The notes under the pieces: generated by a model | Seen by the model: the letters and a program-made list of their open reading frames with translations, nothing else | Database searches by the model: none | What the model was told of the DNA's origin: nothing | Assembly (NCBI RefSeq): GCF_003013395.1 | Contig: NZ_PXZM01000046.1 | Location: 1 to 54,453, forward strand | Length of the DNA: 54,453 nucleotides | Origin: Brevibacillus fortis | GTDB taxonomy: Bacteria > Bacillota > Bacilli > Brevibacillales > Brevibacillaceae | Reading direction: 5' to 3' | Position numbers and translations under genes: made by a program | Shown: positions 17,366 through 25,975 of the stretch, in pieces | How the letters are laid out: every line of letters begins with the position of its first letter | Position numbering within the stretch: position 1 is the stretch's first letter

Positions 17366-18064
17366 TTACTCTCTGTTCACATCCTTATTCCATCGATACC
17401 CCAATCCTCTTTGGGTGACGATAAACTGCGGGTTTTTGGGGTCATCTTCCACTTTTCCTCTTAAACGCTTAATGTATACCGATAACGTGTTTTCATCAAA
17501 AAAAGCATCTTCTCCTTCCGATATTTTCATCAGGATATCATCTCTTTTTAGGACTTTATGGGCGTTCATCATGAAAGTTAACAGCAGCTTATACTCTAGA
17601 TTTGTTAATGGAATGCTTTCATTATTTTTATAAGCCTTGATTAGGTTCGTATCGATTTTGACAGTCTCAGATGCGAAGATCATAGAGGAAGCTTCCAACC
17701 GCCCTTGTTTGCGCATTTGCACTTTCACTCTGGACATGAGCTCCTTGACTCGAAAAGGTTTCGTTATATAATCGTCCCCACCAATCTCCAGACCCATTAC
17801 CACATTTGCTTCTTCATCAAGGGCCGTTAAGAAAATAATGACCGATGATTCTTTTTGTTGTTTGAAATGCAGACATAAATCATAGCCGTTTCCATCTGGA
17901 AGGCCGATATCTAGGATCACCAAATCAAAAGTATGCTGATCAAACTGGTGTTTCGCTTCTTTTACACTAGTAGCTCTGACTACCTCATAGCCTTCATTTT
18001 TCAATGAGAATTCAATGGCTAGACCAAGCGCTTCGTCATCTTCCACAAGCAATATTTTATTCAA
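17366..18064 (-). CDS. OmpR/PhoB-family response regulator
   Basis: This 232-aa regulator has a receiver domain with the acidic pocket (VEDDEA), the phospho-Asp in LVILDIGLPDGNGYD (near residue 52), the T in FLTALD and the Lys in ITKPFRVKEL. A winged-helix DNA-binding domain follows (LTNLEYKLLLTFMMN, ENTLSVYIKRLRGKVEDD). It begins with TTG behind AAAGGAGAGG. Paired with the kinase immediately downstream, it probably controls the ABC transporter operon. Confidence 0.92.
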   Translation of the reverse strand: MNKILLVEDDEALGLAIEFSLKNEGYEVVRATSVKEAKHQFDQHTFDLVILDIGLPDGNGYDLCLHFKQQKESSVIIFLTALDEEANVVMGLEIGGDDYITKPFRVKELMSRVKVQMRKQGRLEASSMIFASETVKIDTNLIKAYKNNESIPLTNLEYKLLLTFMMNAHKVLKRDDILMKISEGEDAFFDENTLSVYIKRLRGKVEDDPKNPQFIVTQRGLGYRWNKDVNRE

Positions 18065-18147
18065 GGATGTCCTCTCCTTTTACTCCAATCACATCAAGAA
18101 ATCACCAAATCCAAATAGCCCGACTAAAAAGTAGCCAGGCTTTGGTA

Positions 18148-20136
18148 TTACTGTTCCCTGATAACATCTATAAGATTATCTTTTTGGATTTTTCTCAGTG
18201 GTATCAGAACAGATAAAAAACTGATGAGCAAAGCGGACACAAACGTAATGAAACAAGCTTCGTAGGGGATCGGCCATTCGATCTTCACGACATCAGAAAT
18301 AGCCAAGTAAATGATATAAGAAAGGATACAACCGAAAAAGATCCCTTGCAAACTTCCAGACAAACCGTAAATCAGCGCTTCATAGATGATCATTTTTTTC
18401 AAATCCCTTTGTGACATGCCTATGGATTTTAGCGCAGCCAGTTCTTTTCGTCTGATGATGATGCTGATCGTAATCGTATTGAGGATATTGAGACTGCCAA
18501 TCAAAGAAATGACTGTGATAAAACTGTATACCAGCACTTTTATGACGAGCTCTGAATCTCTTTTCACTTTATTCTCATCCATGTGATTAACAATGGTAAT
18601 GGCGTGTTTTGTTCCAACAGTCTGCTCGATGTTCGCAACGGTTACAAGAGATTGCGTCGTATCCTTCAAATCGATTTCAAAACTGCTATCCTGTTCCTTC
18701 ACTTCGGATACATTTTCAAGCGACTTCAATAGCTCCAAAATTTGCTGTCTTTCTACTAAAGAATCATCCCTATCCTGTTTCAGATAGACAGTTAGATCCG
18801 ATTGCGTGGATAAATCTTTCATATATTTGGATGCAAATGCGATATCCATCAATGACGAGAAAGTAATAAACAATACACTCGATATAATAATGGATAGAAT
18901 CGTAATGGTATACCGATTTTTATTTCTTTTTACATTTTTCAAGGCCAAGCTCAGGGGAAAAGATAGAGGTTTTCTTAATGCGTTATTCTTCTGTTTTTTG
19001 ATCGCCTCTTTTTTAATGGATAACCTGCTGCTGATCGCCAGCAATGGGGATATCCTGCCTGCAAAAAAAGCCGGATAATAACTGGACGCTAATACGGCCG
19101 TCAGAGTAATGATCGAACTGATGAATAAAATCTGCCAATCGATATGAAAGAACGAAATACCTGCACCATCTTCTAAAATGATCGAGAAAATGAATTGGAG
19201 AGCAGCAACCGCCAATAAGCTGCATACAAGCCCAACCGGTATGGCGATGACAGCCAACACAACAGCTTCTCTCATCACGATTTGTCTAATTTGCTTTCGC
19301 GTAGCACCGATGCTTCGGAGCAAGCCGAACTGCTTCATCCGCTCTACGACGCTGATTTGAAAAGCGTTGTAAATGACAACCACCGTCGCGATCACAACAA
19401 TACTGATAACGATGACTAGCGTGGCTAAAATCGATTGATTCGATTCCGGATTCATTACTTTGATCAATTGATCATTGATATCAATATTCTCTTCTGCCGT
19501 AAGTGTTTTTATTTCCTCTAAAACTTCTTTAACGTTCGCTTTCTGATTTATTTCGAGTAATATCCTGCCTTCTCCCATAGCAAACTCACGTTTATAGGTT
19601 AATAAACGGCCCACTTTACTTTTCTGAGTGAACGCGCGATTGTCGAGTACACCAACCAGTTGATAAGTTTTCCCATCCAATTCAAATGAGTCGCCGATCT
19701 GAAGACCTTTTTTTATAGAAGGAAGCACCCATGAATCGACAACTGCTTCACGGTCATTGGTTGGTAGTTTGCCATCATCGAGGCTGTAGGTTAAAAACTC
19801 CATGGCGCCATGATCAGCGAAATTCATTTGAACAGAAGCCTCTCCAACCGGAACGATGCCGCCCTGAGACATCAAGCCAAACGAAACAATTTGGGGATTA
19901 TATTTGATCTTGTTTAATAATGCTTCATCGTAATTGGAAATACCGACATGAAAAGAATGTCCATTTATTTTCTTGATGCTCTCCATCTGGGAGATTTGTG
20001 AGCCTTTCATAAAAAGACCGATCGTGGAAATTAACGCGACAGAGAGTATGATTCCGATCAAAGTCAAAATCGTTCGTTTCAAATTCCCCTTTAAATACTT
20101 GCTGCTTATTTGTTTATAACTGCTGATCAAAATCAT
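18148..20136 (-). CDS. FtsX-family ABC transporter permease
   Basis: This 662-aa permease has an N-terminal helix (about 22-42), an extracytoplasmic domain, two FtsX-like membrane blocks (around 240-370 and 530-655) and a second extracytoplasmic loop between about 440 and 525. The family motif RxxGAT/RSIGATRKQIRQIV and its second copy LKSIGMSQRDLKKMI are present. Such permeases transmit ATP hydrolysis to export or signalling on peptides, lipoproteins or antibiotics. The large central loop differs from the ten-helix BceB layout. The start is uncertain: ATG at 20136 is only 3 nt after GGAGG, and TTG at 20130 has better spacing. Confidence 0.85.
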   Translation of the reverse strand: MILISSYKQISSKYLKGNLKRTILTLIGIILSVALISTIGLFMKGSQISQMESIKKINGHSFHVGISNYDEALLNKIKYNPQIVSFGLMSQGGIVPVGEASVQMNFADHGAMEFLTYSLDDGKLPTNDREAVVDSWVLPSIKKGLQIGDSFELDGKTYQLVGVLDNRAFTQKSKVGRLLTYKREFAMGEGRILLEINQKANVKEVLEEIKTLTAEENIDINDQLIKVMNPESNQSILATLVIVISIVVIATVVVIYNAFQISVVERMKQFGLLRSIGATRKQIRQIVMREAVVLAVIAIPVGLVCSLLAVAALQFIFSIILEDGAGISFFHIDWQILFISSIITLTAVLASSYYPAFFAGRISPLLAISSRLSIKKEAIKKQKNNALRKPLSFPLSLALKNVKRNKNRYTITILSIIISSVLFITFSSLMDIAFASKYMKDLSTQSDLTVYLKQDRDDSLVERQQILELLKSLENVSEVKEQDSSFEIDLKDTTQSLVTVANIEQTVGTKHAITIVNHMDENKVKRDSELVIKVLVYSFITVISLIGSLNILNTITISIIIRRKELAALKSIGMSQRDLKKMIIYEALIYGLSGSLQGIFFGCILSYIIYLAISDVVKIEWPIPYEACFITFVSALLISFLSVLIPLRKIQKDNLIDVIREQ

Positions 20137-20153
20137 TCTCCTCCAGTCTTTGT

Positions 20154-20840
20154 CTAATTCGCAGCAAGCCTTTGATCTGAAATGATTTTACCGTCTTCGA
20201 TCGTGATGACCCGGTCAGAAGCCGAAGCAATCGTAAGATCGTGCGTAATCAATACGATGGTTTGATTGTATTTTTTGGCAGTCAGTCTTAATAAATCCAT
20301 GACTTCCTTAGTATTTCGCGTATCCAGATTACCTGTAGGCTCATCCGCCAAAATTAAATGCGGTCGATTCATTAAGGCCCTGCCGATGGAGACCCGTTGC
20401 TGTTGGCCGCCCGATAATTCGGAAGGCAAGTGGTCTTTCCGTTCATCGAGCCCCAGGATTCCCATAATTTCATCCAAATACGTCCCATCTATCGGTTCAT
20501 CATCCAATAGCATGGGTAACGCGATATTTTCCTGGACATTCAATACGGGGATCAAATTAAAGAACTGAAAAATAAACCCGACTTTTCTTCTTCTGAATAT
20601 CGAAAGTTCATCATCTGTATAATCGTAAATATTATGGTCCCCAATGAATACTTGTCCGGAAGTCGGCCGATCCAACCCTCCCAAAATATGCAGCAGTGTG
20701 CTTTTACCGGAGCCGGAAACACCTACGATGGAGACAAACTCTCCTTGCTGAATCGAAAGGTGAATCCCTTTTAACGCATCTACCCTGTTATTGCCTTCAC
20801 CATAACTTTTTACTACGTTTTCCATCCGTACAACTTCCAT
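20154..20840 (-). CDS. ABC transporter ATP-binding protein (MacB/LolD type)
   Basis: This 228-aa ATPase has Walker A (GVSGSGKSTL), the signature LSGGQQQRVSIGRAL, Walker B (LILADEPTGNLD) and the H-loop (VLITHD). The sequence DEPTGNLDT is typical of the lipoprotein/antimicrobial-peptide exporter clade. It lies 17 nt upstream of its permease. ATG at 20840, with GAGGGTGA upstream, is preferred to the TTG at 20870 that would extend into the previous gene. Confidence 0.9.
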   Translation of the reverse strand: MEVVRMENVVKSYGEGNNRVDALKGIHLSIQQGEFVSIVGVSGSGKSTLLHILGGLDRPTSGQVFIGDHNIYDYTDDELSIFRRRKVGFIFQFFNLIPVLNVQENIALPMLLDDEPIDGTYLDEIMGILGLDERKDHLPSELSGGQQQRVSIGRALMNRPHLILADEPTGNLDTRNTKEVMDLLRLTAKKYNQTIVLITHDLTIASASDRVITIEDGKIISDQRLAAN

Positions 20841-20866
20841 ACAGCTCACCCTCTTATCACTCAAAC

Positions 20867-21586
20867 TCAATCTTGTACTTCTACGAAATTTACTTTGTCT
20901 GCGCTATCTGCATAAACGTTCCCGATTTCCTGTAAGACCTGGTTCACCATATCTTTCTTCTTATAATCGAAACTGCGATTCTCAAACTGGATCAAGGAGA
21001 GTGTTGACTCTGCTTCGGTTAATTTGTTGTAAGTTTGGTCATCAACAATAACAAGGTCCGCTTGTGGAATATAACCGATCCATACCTGATGTTTCACATA
21101 CTCTACGGGTACCATCTGACCGTTCAAATCGATTTGGTCATTATTCATATCTGCATTATTTGACGAGTAGAACAGATTGTGACCATTCGATAATTCTTTC
21201 ATGCTGGTAACAGGGTCTGAAATAATGGACGCGCTGTCAGGGTCTTGTCTAGCTCTGAGAATCCCATTCTTGATGAACTGCTCAGCTGTAGATCGAGTAA
21301 TAACCGAATACTTGATGTCTCTGGTTTCAAATTCTTGACCCGTTTCTTTCTGTACTTGCTCTGTCAATTTCGTGATTTTTTTTGTTGTGACCAATTTCAC
21401 TTTGTAGTCAATCGCTTGTTTGGTGTTATCTCTATACAACTCTTTAACCTTATTCGCATCTTTTTCTGTGCCTATAACGAGAACGCCATCTACCGCTTGC
21501 GATGGACCTTCTACATATCGTTTTACTCCGAATCCAATCCCTGCAAAAATGACAATCACCAACAAGAAACTTATTATTTTTTTCAT
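20867..21586 (-). CDS. Exported membrane-anchored protein of the ABC operon
   Basis: This 239-aa protein has an N-terminal signal-anchor (residues 3-22, no lipobox Cys) and a hydrophilic outer domain. I do not recognise it with confidence; it may belong to the Bacillus lipoprotein BA_5634-like group that accompanies FtsX-type transporters. It is the first gene of the operon, ahead of the ATPase, permease and two-component genes. A role as an extracytoplasmic substrate-binding or sensing partner is therefore likely but unproven. Confidence 0.65.
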   Translation of the reverse strand: MKKIISFLLVIVIFAGIGFGVKRYVEGPSQAVDGVLVIGTEKDANKVKELYRDNTKQAIDYKVKLVTTKKITKLTEQVQKETGQEFETRDIKYSVITRSTAEQFIKNGILRARQDPDSASIISDPVTSMKELSNGHNLFYSSNNADMNNDQIDLNGQMVPVEYVKHQVWIGYIPQADLVIVDDQTYNKLTEAESTLSLIQFENRSFDYKKKDMVNQVLQEIGNVYADSADKVNFVEVQD

Positions 21587-21620
21587 CTTAACTGCTCCCC
21601 TATTAACTATTTATGTCTGG

Positions 21621-21655
21621 ATTATAGACGAGTCTTTCATGTAAATGAATGACTC
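21621..21655 (-). promoter_or_regulatory. Probable promoter of the ABC/two-component operon
   Basis: A perfect -10 hexamer TATAAT (21621-21626 on the minus strand) lies about 35 nt before the start codon. The -35 region is weak, which suits a promoter needing activation, for example by the response regulator. A 6-bp inverted repeat cttact/agtaag occurs further upstream, near 21680-21695. Confidence 0.5.
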
Positions 21656-21772
21656 CTGTCTAACGATTTTGACCTTCTCTCTTACTTTTTAGTAAGAATA
21701 GAGATTGTGACTTGACATTATGGGTCGGTAATTAACAAGGTAAGCTTGGCACAAATACAAGGATTTACCATT

Positions 21773-21811
21773 AACACCGTGCGAATAGTGTCAATGAACA
21801 CCGTATGAACT
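21773..21811 (+). promoter_or_regulatory. 24-bp-spaced direct repeats upstream of doxX
   Basis: AACACCGTgcGAA (from 21773) and AACACCGTatGAA (from 21797) are direct repeats on the same helix face region, followed by a -10-like TAAAAT near 21848. This looks like an activator-binding site; the regulator is unknown. Confidence 0.35.
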
Positions 21812-21899
21812 TATGCCCGAAACCGCACCACACCGCCATTTGTTGTGTTAAAATCGGCTCGAACAAAGATGTTCAAAACGTATGTAGGAGGAAACCCAC

Positions 21900-22469
21900 A
21901 TGCAAAATCGTCAAAACGAAATTATTATTCCTGAAAATCCTGTATCACACTTCTTGTTCACCAGCACGAAATCCGCTGCGATCTGGTTGATCATCAGACT
22001 TTATGTCGGATATGCATGGATTACCGCCGGATGGAAAAAAGTCCAGGCCGACAACTGGACTGGAGATGTAGCGGGCGGAGCGATTCAAGGGTTCGTAAAA
22101 GGATCGCTTGCGAAAGCAGCCGAAGGAAAGGACGTATCGGCGTGGTATGCCTGGTTCCTGGAAAATGTCGTCCTGCCAAATGCCAAGGTGTTTGGCTTCC
22201 TCGTCGCATGGGGTGAGGTTCTCGTCGGACTCGGCTTGATCCTTGGTTGCCTGACCGGGATCGCAGCTTTCTTCGGTGCCTTGATGAACGTCAGCTTTCT
22301 GTTCGCAGGAACGGTCAGCAGCAACCCGCTCCTCTTTATTTTTGCCACCTGGCTCGTTCTAGCCTGGAAGGTTGCGGGCTGGTATGGTCTGGATCGCTGG
22401 GCACTTTCTTATCTTGGCACACCTTGGACGCGGAAATCGCGCGATGGTGTTTTGCCGATGAACAAGTAA
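21900..22469 (+). CDS. DoxX-family membrane protein
   Basis: This 189-aa integral membrane protein has four predicted helices. The family feature is the region RLYVGYAWITAGWKKV in the first helix and GWYGLDRWAL at the end. DoxX proteins are linked to thiosulfate:quinone oxidation or to redox and antioxidant membrane complexes; the role here is unknown. Start at 21900 follows TAGGAGGA with good spacing. Single-gene unit with its own terminator. Confidence 0.85.
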   Translation: MQNRQNEIIIPENPVSHFLFTSTKSAAIWLIIRLYVGYAWITAGWKKVQADNWTGDVAGGAIQGFVKGSLAKAAEGKDVSAWYAWFLENVVLPNAKVFGFLVAWGEVLVGLGLILGCLTGIAAFFGALMNVSFLFAGTVSSNPLLFIFATWLVLAWKVAGWYGLDRWALSYLGTPWTRKSRDGVLPMNK

Positions 22470-22492
22470 TTCTGTCTTACCTCCCTAATGAC

Positions 22493-22520
22493 AAAGCCAC
22501 CTTTTACGGGTGGCTTTTGT
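22493..22520 (+). terminator. Terminator of doxX
   Basis: The 9-bp stem aaagccacc / ggtggcttt is followed by ttgttgt. Confidence 0.8.
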
Positions 22521-22703
22521 TGTCCCTTCGGATAAATGATTAATGAGGTAACGGACAAATTGTATGAATTTATTCCCATCTGTATCCGTGATTTCCCGTG
22601 AACATTTATACATTATGTTGAATGACTGGATGATTGCTGTGCATTATTCTTTTGAGGAACTGTTAATTTTCTAACTTTTCAAACAATTAAACAGGAGGTA
22701 TGT

Positions 22704-24335
22704 ATGAACAAATGGCTACTAGGCATTTCTACTGCTGTATTGTTGTTCAGTCTCTCCGTCGGCTGTAGCTCGAAGCCCGCCGACAATGTCCAATCCCCTC
22801 CAGCGGAAGCGACAGCAAAGCCTACGACCGCAGAGCCAATGGTCTTGCAATGGAGCATTACCGGCGAGCCGTCTACGATGGATGCAGGCATTGCAACAGA
22901 TTCGACCTCAATGGACATGATCAACCTCACCTTCGAAGGACTGACCAGCGTCGACCGTCAAGGCCAGATGATCAACGCCATCGCAGAGAGCTACACGCAT
23001 ACTCCTGACTTCACTCATTTTACTTTTACCATTCGAAAGGACGCCAAATGGAGTAATGGCGATCCTGTTACCGCTCATGATTTTGAGTACGCCATCAAGC
23101 GCAATCTCGACCCTAAAACCGCTTCCGGCTACGCGTATCAGCTCTTCTATATCAAAGGGGGCGAGGATTTTTACAGCGGAAAAGGCAAGCAAGAGGACGT
23201 CGGGGTAAAAGCAAAGGACGACTACACGCTAGATTTCACCTTGCGCTCACCAACACCCTTTTTCCGCGAATTGACCTCATTCACTACCTACTACCCGCTT
23301 CATAAAAAGACCATCGAGAGCAACCCCCAGTGGGCAACAGAAGCCAAAACGATCGTCGGCAACGGCCCGTTTGTCATGGATACGTGGGAGCACAAATCCA
23401 AACTCACCTTCAGCAAAAGCCCTACTTATTGGGACAGCACCAACGTCAAGCTAGAAAAGATTCATATTGCCATCATCGAGGATAACAACACCGCCCTGTC
23501 CATGTTTGATAATGGCGATCTGGATTGGGGAGGTTACCCTTCCTTTGGCTTGTCGCCGGATGCAGTCGGTCAGATTAAAGCGGAAGGTAAGCTACTCGTC
23601 GCAGATAACCCCGGCACCAAAGCTGTTATTTTCAATACAGAGAAGCCCCCTTTCACGAACAAAAAAATTCGCCAAGCGTTTTCGTATTCGATCAACCGAC
23701 AGCAATTGGTAGATAACATCCTACAGACTGGTGTTCCGCCCGCTTATGGTTGGGTTCCCGTCTCCATGGGGTTGAACCCGGACGGCTACTTTAAAGAAGA
23801 TGTGGCAAAGGCCAAGCAGCTTTTGGCAGAAGGCATAAAAGAGCTCGGGCTGACACAATTCCCAAAAGTCACGTACTACTACGACACTGGAGAAACGGAC
23901 AAGAAGCTGGCTCAAGCGCTCCAGGACGAGTGGAAGAAAACACTGGGAGTCGACATTGACATCCGCACCTCGGAGTGGAAAGTTTTCAACGAAGATGTCC
24001 AAAATGGCAAATACGACTTCGGCATCTGGCTATGGGGGGCAGATTTCAACGACCCGATCAATTTCCTCGAAATGTATAAGGACTTGGGGGGCAACAACGT
24101 CGTTCGCTTCGACAACAAGGAATATCGTGATCTGCTGAACAAGAGCTACTATGAAACCGACGAGCAAAAGCGCAAGCAGCTCATGTTTGATGCCGAAAAA
24201 ATTCTCATGGAAGAAATGCCGCTGGCACCGCTGCACTTCCGCGGCAACGCTTATGTGAAAAACGACAAGGTGAAGGACTTTGTGATCTTCCCTCTCGGCG
24301 GCTCCTACTTTAAATACGCGTATATTGAAAAATAA
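22704..24335 (+). CDS. Oligopeptide ABC transporter substrate-binding lipoprotein
   Basis: This 543-aa OppA-type (SBP_bac_5) lipoprotein has a signal peptide with lipobox ending at Cys in LSVGCSS, a threonine/proline-rich linker, then the family pattern PSTMDAG, LTFEGLTSVD, FTIRKDAKWSNGDPVTAHDF and NPDGYF. It binds peptides outside the cell for an ABC importer. No permease genes adjoin it. It faces the peptide-utilisation cluster across a shared terminator, so it probably feeds an Opp permease such as the one encoded at 33885-37662. Strong AGGAGG upstream of the start. Confidence 0.9.
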   Translation: MNKWLLGISTAVLLFSLSVGCSSKPADNVQSPPAEATAKPTTAEPMVLQWSITGEPSTMDAGIATDSTSMDMINLTFEGLTSVDRQGQMINAIAESYTHTPDFTHFTFTIRKDAKWSNGDPVTAHDFEYAIKRNLDPKTASGYAYQLFYIKGGEDFYSGKGKQEDVGVKAKDDYTLDFTLRSPTPFFRELTSFTTYYPLHKKTIESNPQWATEAKTIVGNGPFVMDTWEHKSKLTFSKSPTYWDSTNVKLEKIHIAIIEDNNTALSMFDNGDLDWGGYPSFGLSPDAVGQIKAEGKLLVADNPGTKAVIFNTEKPPFTNKKIRQAFSYSINRQQLVDNILQTGVPPAYGWVPVSMGLNPDGYFKEDVAKAKQLLAEGIKELGLTQFPKVTYYYDTGETDKKLAQALQDEWKKTLGVDIDIRTSEWKVFNEDVQNGKYDFGIWLWGADFNDPINFLEMYKDLGGNNVVRFDNKEYRDLLNKSYYETDEQKRKQLMFDAEKILMEEMPLAPLHFRGNAYVKNDKVKDFVIFPLGGSYFKYAYIEK

Positions 24336-24338
24336 TAG

Positions 24339-24384
24339 AGCGCGGGCCTCCTCTCTCTGCCAAACAAAGAGAGAAGCCCGCGCT
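24339..24384. terminator. Bidirectional terminator between oppA and the peptide cluster
   Basis: A GC-rich stem agcgcgggc / gcccgcgct encloses a second pairing (tctctct / agagaga). It lies between the convergent stops at 24335 and 24393. Confidence 0.8.
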
Positions 24385-24392
24385 TATGTTTG

Positions 24393-25481
24393 TTAGCTGG
24401 AGGAAAACTGATACGTATGGTACGGCGTATTGCACGGTTGACCGTTGGACAATTCGAACTGTCCCTCTGTCAGATTCATCACGATGGAAAACAAGGTGCG
24501 ACCGACCAGCTCTTCTGCTCCAGTCGACTCCGCGTCCCCATGTCGGCAAATGGCTTCGGGAAAGCTCATATGGTCACGAAAGATTGCCTTGATGTGATCA
24601 GCTTCAATCTGTCCTTTCGCTGCCACCAACTGCTTCGTAGCCCGCCCCATTCGTAGATGCGTATCGGCTTCCCCCATTTTCGCTAGTTCATCTACAGCTA
24701 TACGGGACCCGACAAAATGATTGGTATGCGCGATATACCCTTCCATTGGATAGAGGACGTCGTGCGCTCTTGAGGTTGTTTCCACATCCACCGTCTCTCC
24801 TTCCCGATGCGCAAGCAAATAATTGGCCGACGTGCCGCGCTGTAGTCGGGTTATTTGCCGGATGGCTTGTGAGAGCGTCCCACTATTCAAGATTCCCCGC
24901 AATACGATATGGATAGGAACTCCGACAGTACCCTCCGATATTCGCAAAAAATTCAGACAAACACCCATGCCTTTGTCGTTCATTCCGATCTTGCCTACGA
25001 TCCCCGCCTCGGTAATGATCAAAATGGTCGGACGAGGTGATTGCTCGATCTCCAGTACGACGAGCCCTTTTTCCATGAGGTTTATCCAATCCCAGTTTTG
25101 CCCGATGAGTGTTTCTTGCTTTTTCGTCGCAGGTGGTACTGCCGCCACACTAGTGCATCCATCCGTTTTCCCGAAAGGATCGCCTAAGTTAGTCATGATT
25201 TCACTACGAACATTGAGCGTCACAATATCAAGCAGATCCCGCTCCGCCCCTTCGCTGATTCCTCTGATTTCCTCCATAATCTCTTGGTCATACTGCTCGA
25301 TCCAAGGGATGAACTGAGTGGCATAGTCGGTTGCGTCCTTCCAGCGAAGACCTGCTCCCTCGAAAAAGGTTCGTTCGTACGCTTCGAGATTGATCAAAAT
25401 TTGCTCTTTGGTGAGTTGGCCAATTTGTTGTCCCCGTTCTCGCGCTGTCCCCCTGATCCGATAGACAGGAAAACGTTCCAT
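24393..25481 (-). CDS. C45-family acyltransferase/amidohydrolase (isopenicillin N acyltransferase-like)
   Basis: This 362-aa Ntn-hydrolase is related to acyl-CoA:6-aminopenicillanic acid acyltransferase. The autoprocessing Gly-Cys pair is in KTDGCTSVAA (C109), whose Cys becomes the N-terminal nucleophile. GQNWDW and the final HTNHF region are also typical. It should hydrolyse or form an amide bond. In this cluster of peptide uptake, dipeptide epimerase and peptidases, a role in acyl-amino acid or peptide processing is more likely than penicillin synthesis. Last gene of the run, ended by the GC-rich terminator. Confidence 0.8.
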   Translation of the reverse strand: MERFPVYRIRGTARERGQQIGQLTKEQILINLEAYERTFFEGAGLRWKDATDYATQFIPWIEQYDQEIMEEIRGISEGAERDLLDIVTLNVRSEIMTNLGDPFGKTDGCTSVAAVPPATKKQETLIGQNWDWINLMEKGLVVLEIEQSPRPTILIITEAGIVGKIGMNDKGMGVCLNFLRISEGTVGVPIHIVLRGILNSGTLSQAIRQITRLQRGTSANYLLAHREGETVDVETTSRAHDVLYPMEGYIAHTNHFVGSRIAVDELAKMGEADTHLRMGRATKQLVAAKGQIEADHIKAIFRDHMSFPEAICRHGDAESTGAEELVGRTLFSIVMNLTEGQFELSNGQPCNTPYHTYQFSSS

Positions 25482-25498
25482 CGTAAGTGACTCCCCTT

Positions 25499-25963
25499 CT
25501 ATAGCGTTTTCTCCATATAATAGCGATCGTTTCCACTACCATATTCCGCTATCCGTGTCTCGATAACCGCAAATCCTGCTTTTTGATAGAGTCCGACTGC
25601 TCCCGTATTATCAGGGCTTACGGTCAGGCAAATCTGACGAAATCCATCCTCACGCAGATGCTCCAGCAATCGGTTCAAGAAAGCGAACCCATACCCCATC
25701 CCTTTACGATCTGCTCGGATGTAATACCCGTACATGTAGCACTTGTCTGGCTGACGAAAATCCCTCAAGAGCTGGCATACCCCGACAGGACACGCCTCCT
25801 CCGCTTCCATGAAAAGAGCAACGCAGCCATGTCTCGCAAGCGGTACGAGCACCCATTCATCAATCGCTCCATGTACGCCAAAAGCCTCCTGCTCCATTAC
25901 CTTGATCATCTGAAGCTGGCTTTCTGTCAATGCCTCGACGATTTCTACTCGCGTATTTTGCAT
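25499..25963 (-). CDS. GNAT-family N-acetyltransferase
   Basis: This 154-aa protein has the GNAT core: a beta-strand YGYYIRADRKGMGYG with the Q/RxxGxG acetyl-CoA motif (RKGMGY), and the late GAVGLYQKAGF segment found in amino-acid or peptide N-acetylases. It lies 12 nt after the dipeptide epimerase, so it may acetylate an amino acid or dipeptide product of the pathway. Start preceded by GGGAGATGA. Confidence 0.85.
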   Translation of the reverse strand: MQNTRVEIVEALTESQLQMIKVMEQEAFGVHGAIDEWVLVPLARHGCVALFMEAEEACPVGVCQLLRDFRQPDKCYMYGYYIRADRKGMGYGFAFLNRLLEHLREDGFRQICLTVSPDNTGAVGLYQKAGFAVIETRIAEYGSGNDRYYMEKTL

Positions 25964-25975
25964 TCAGTCATCTCC

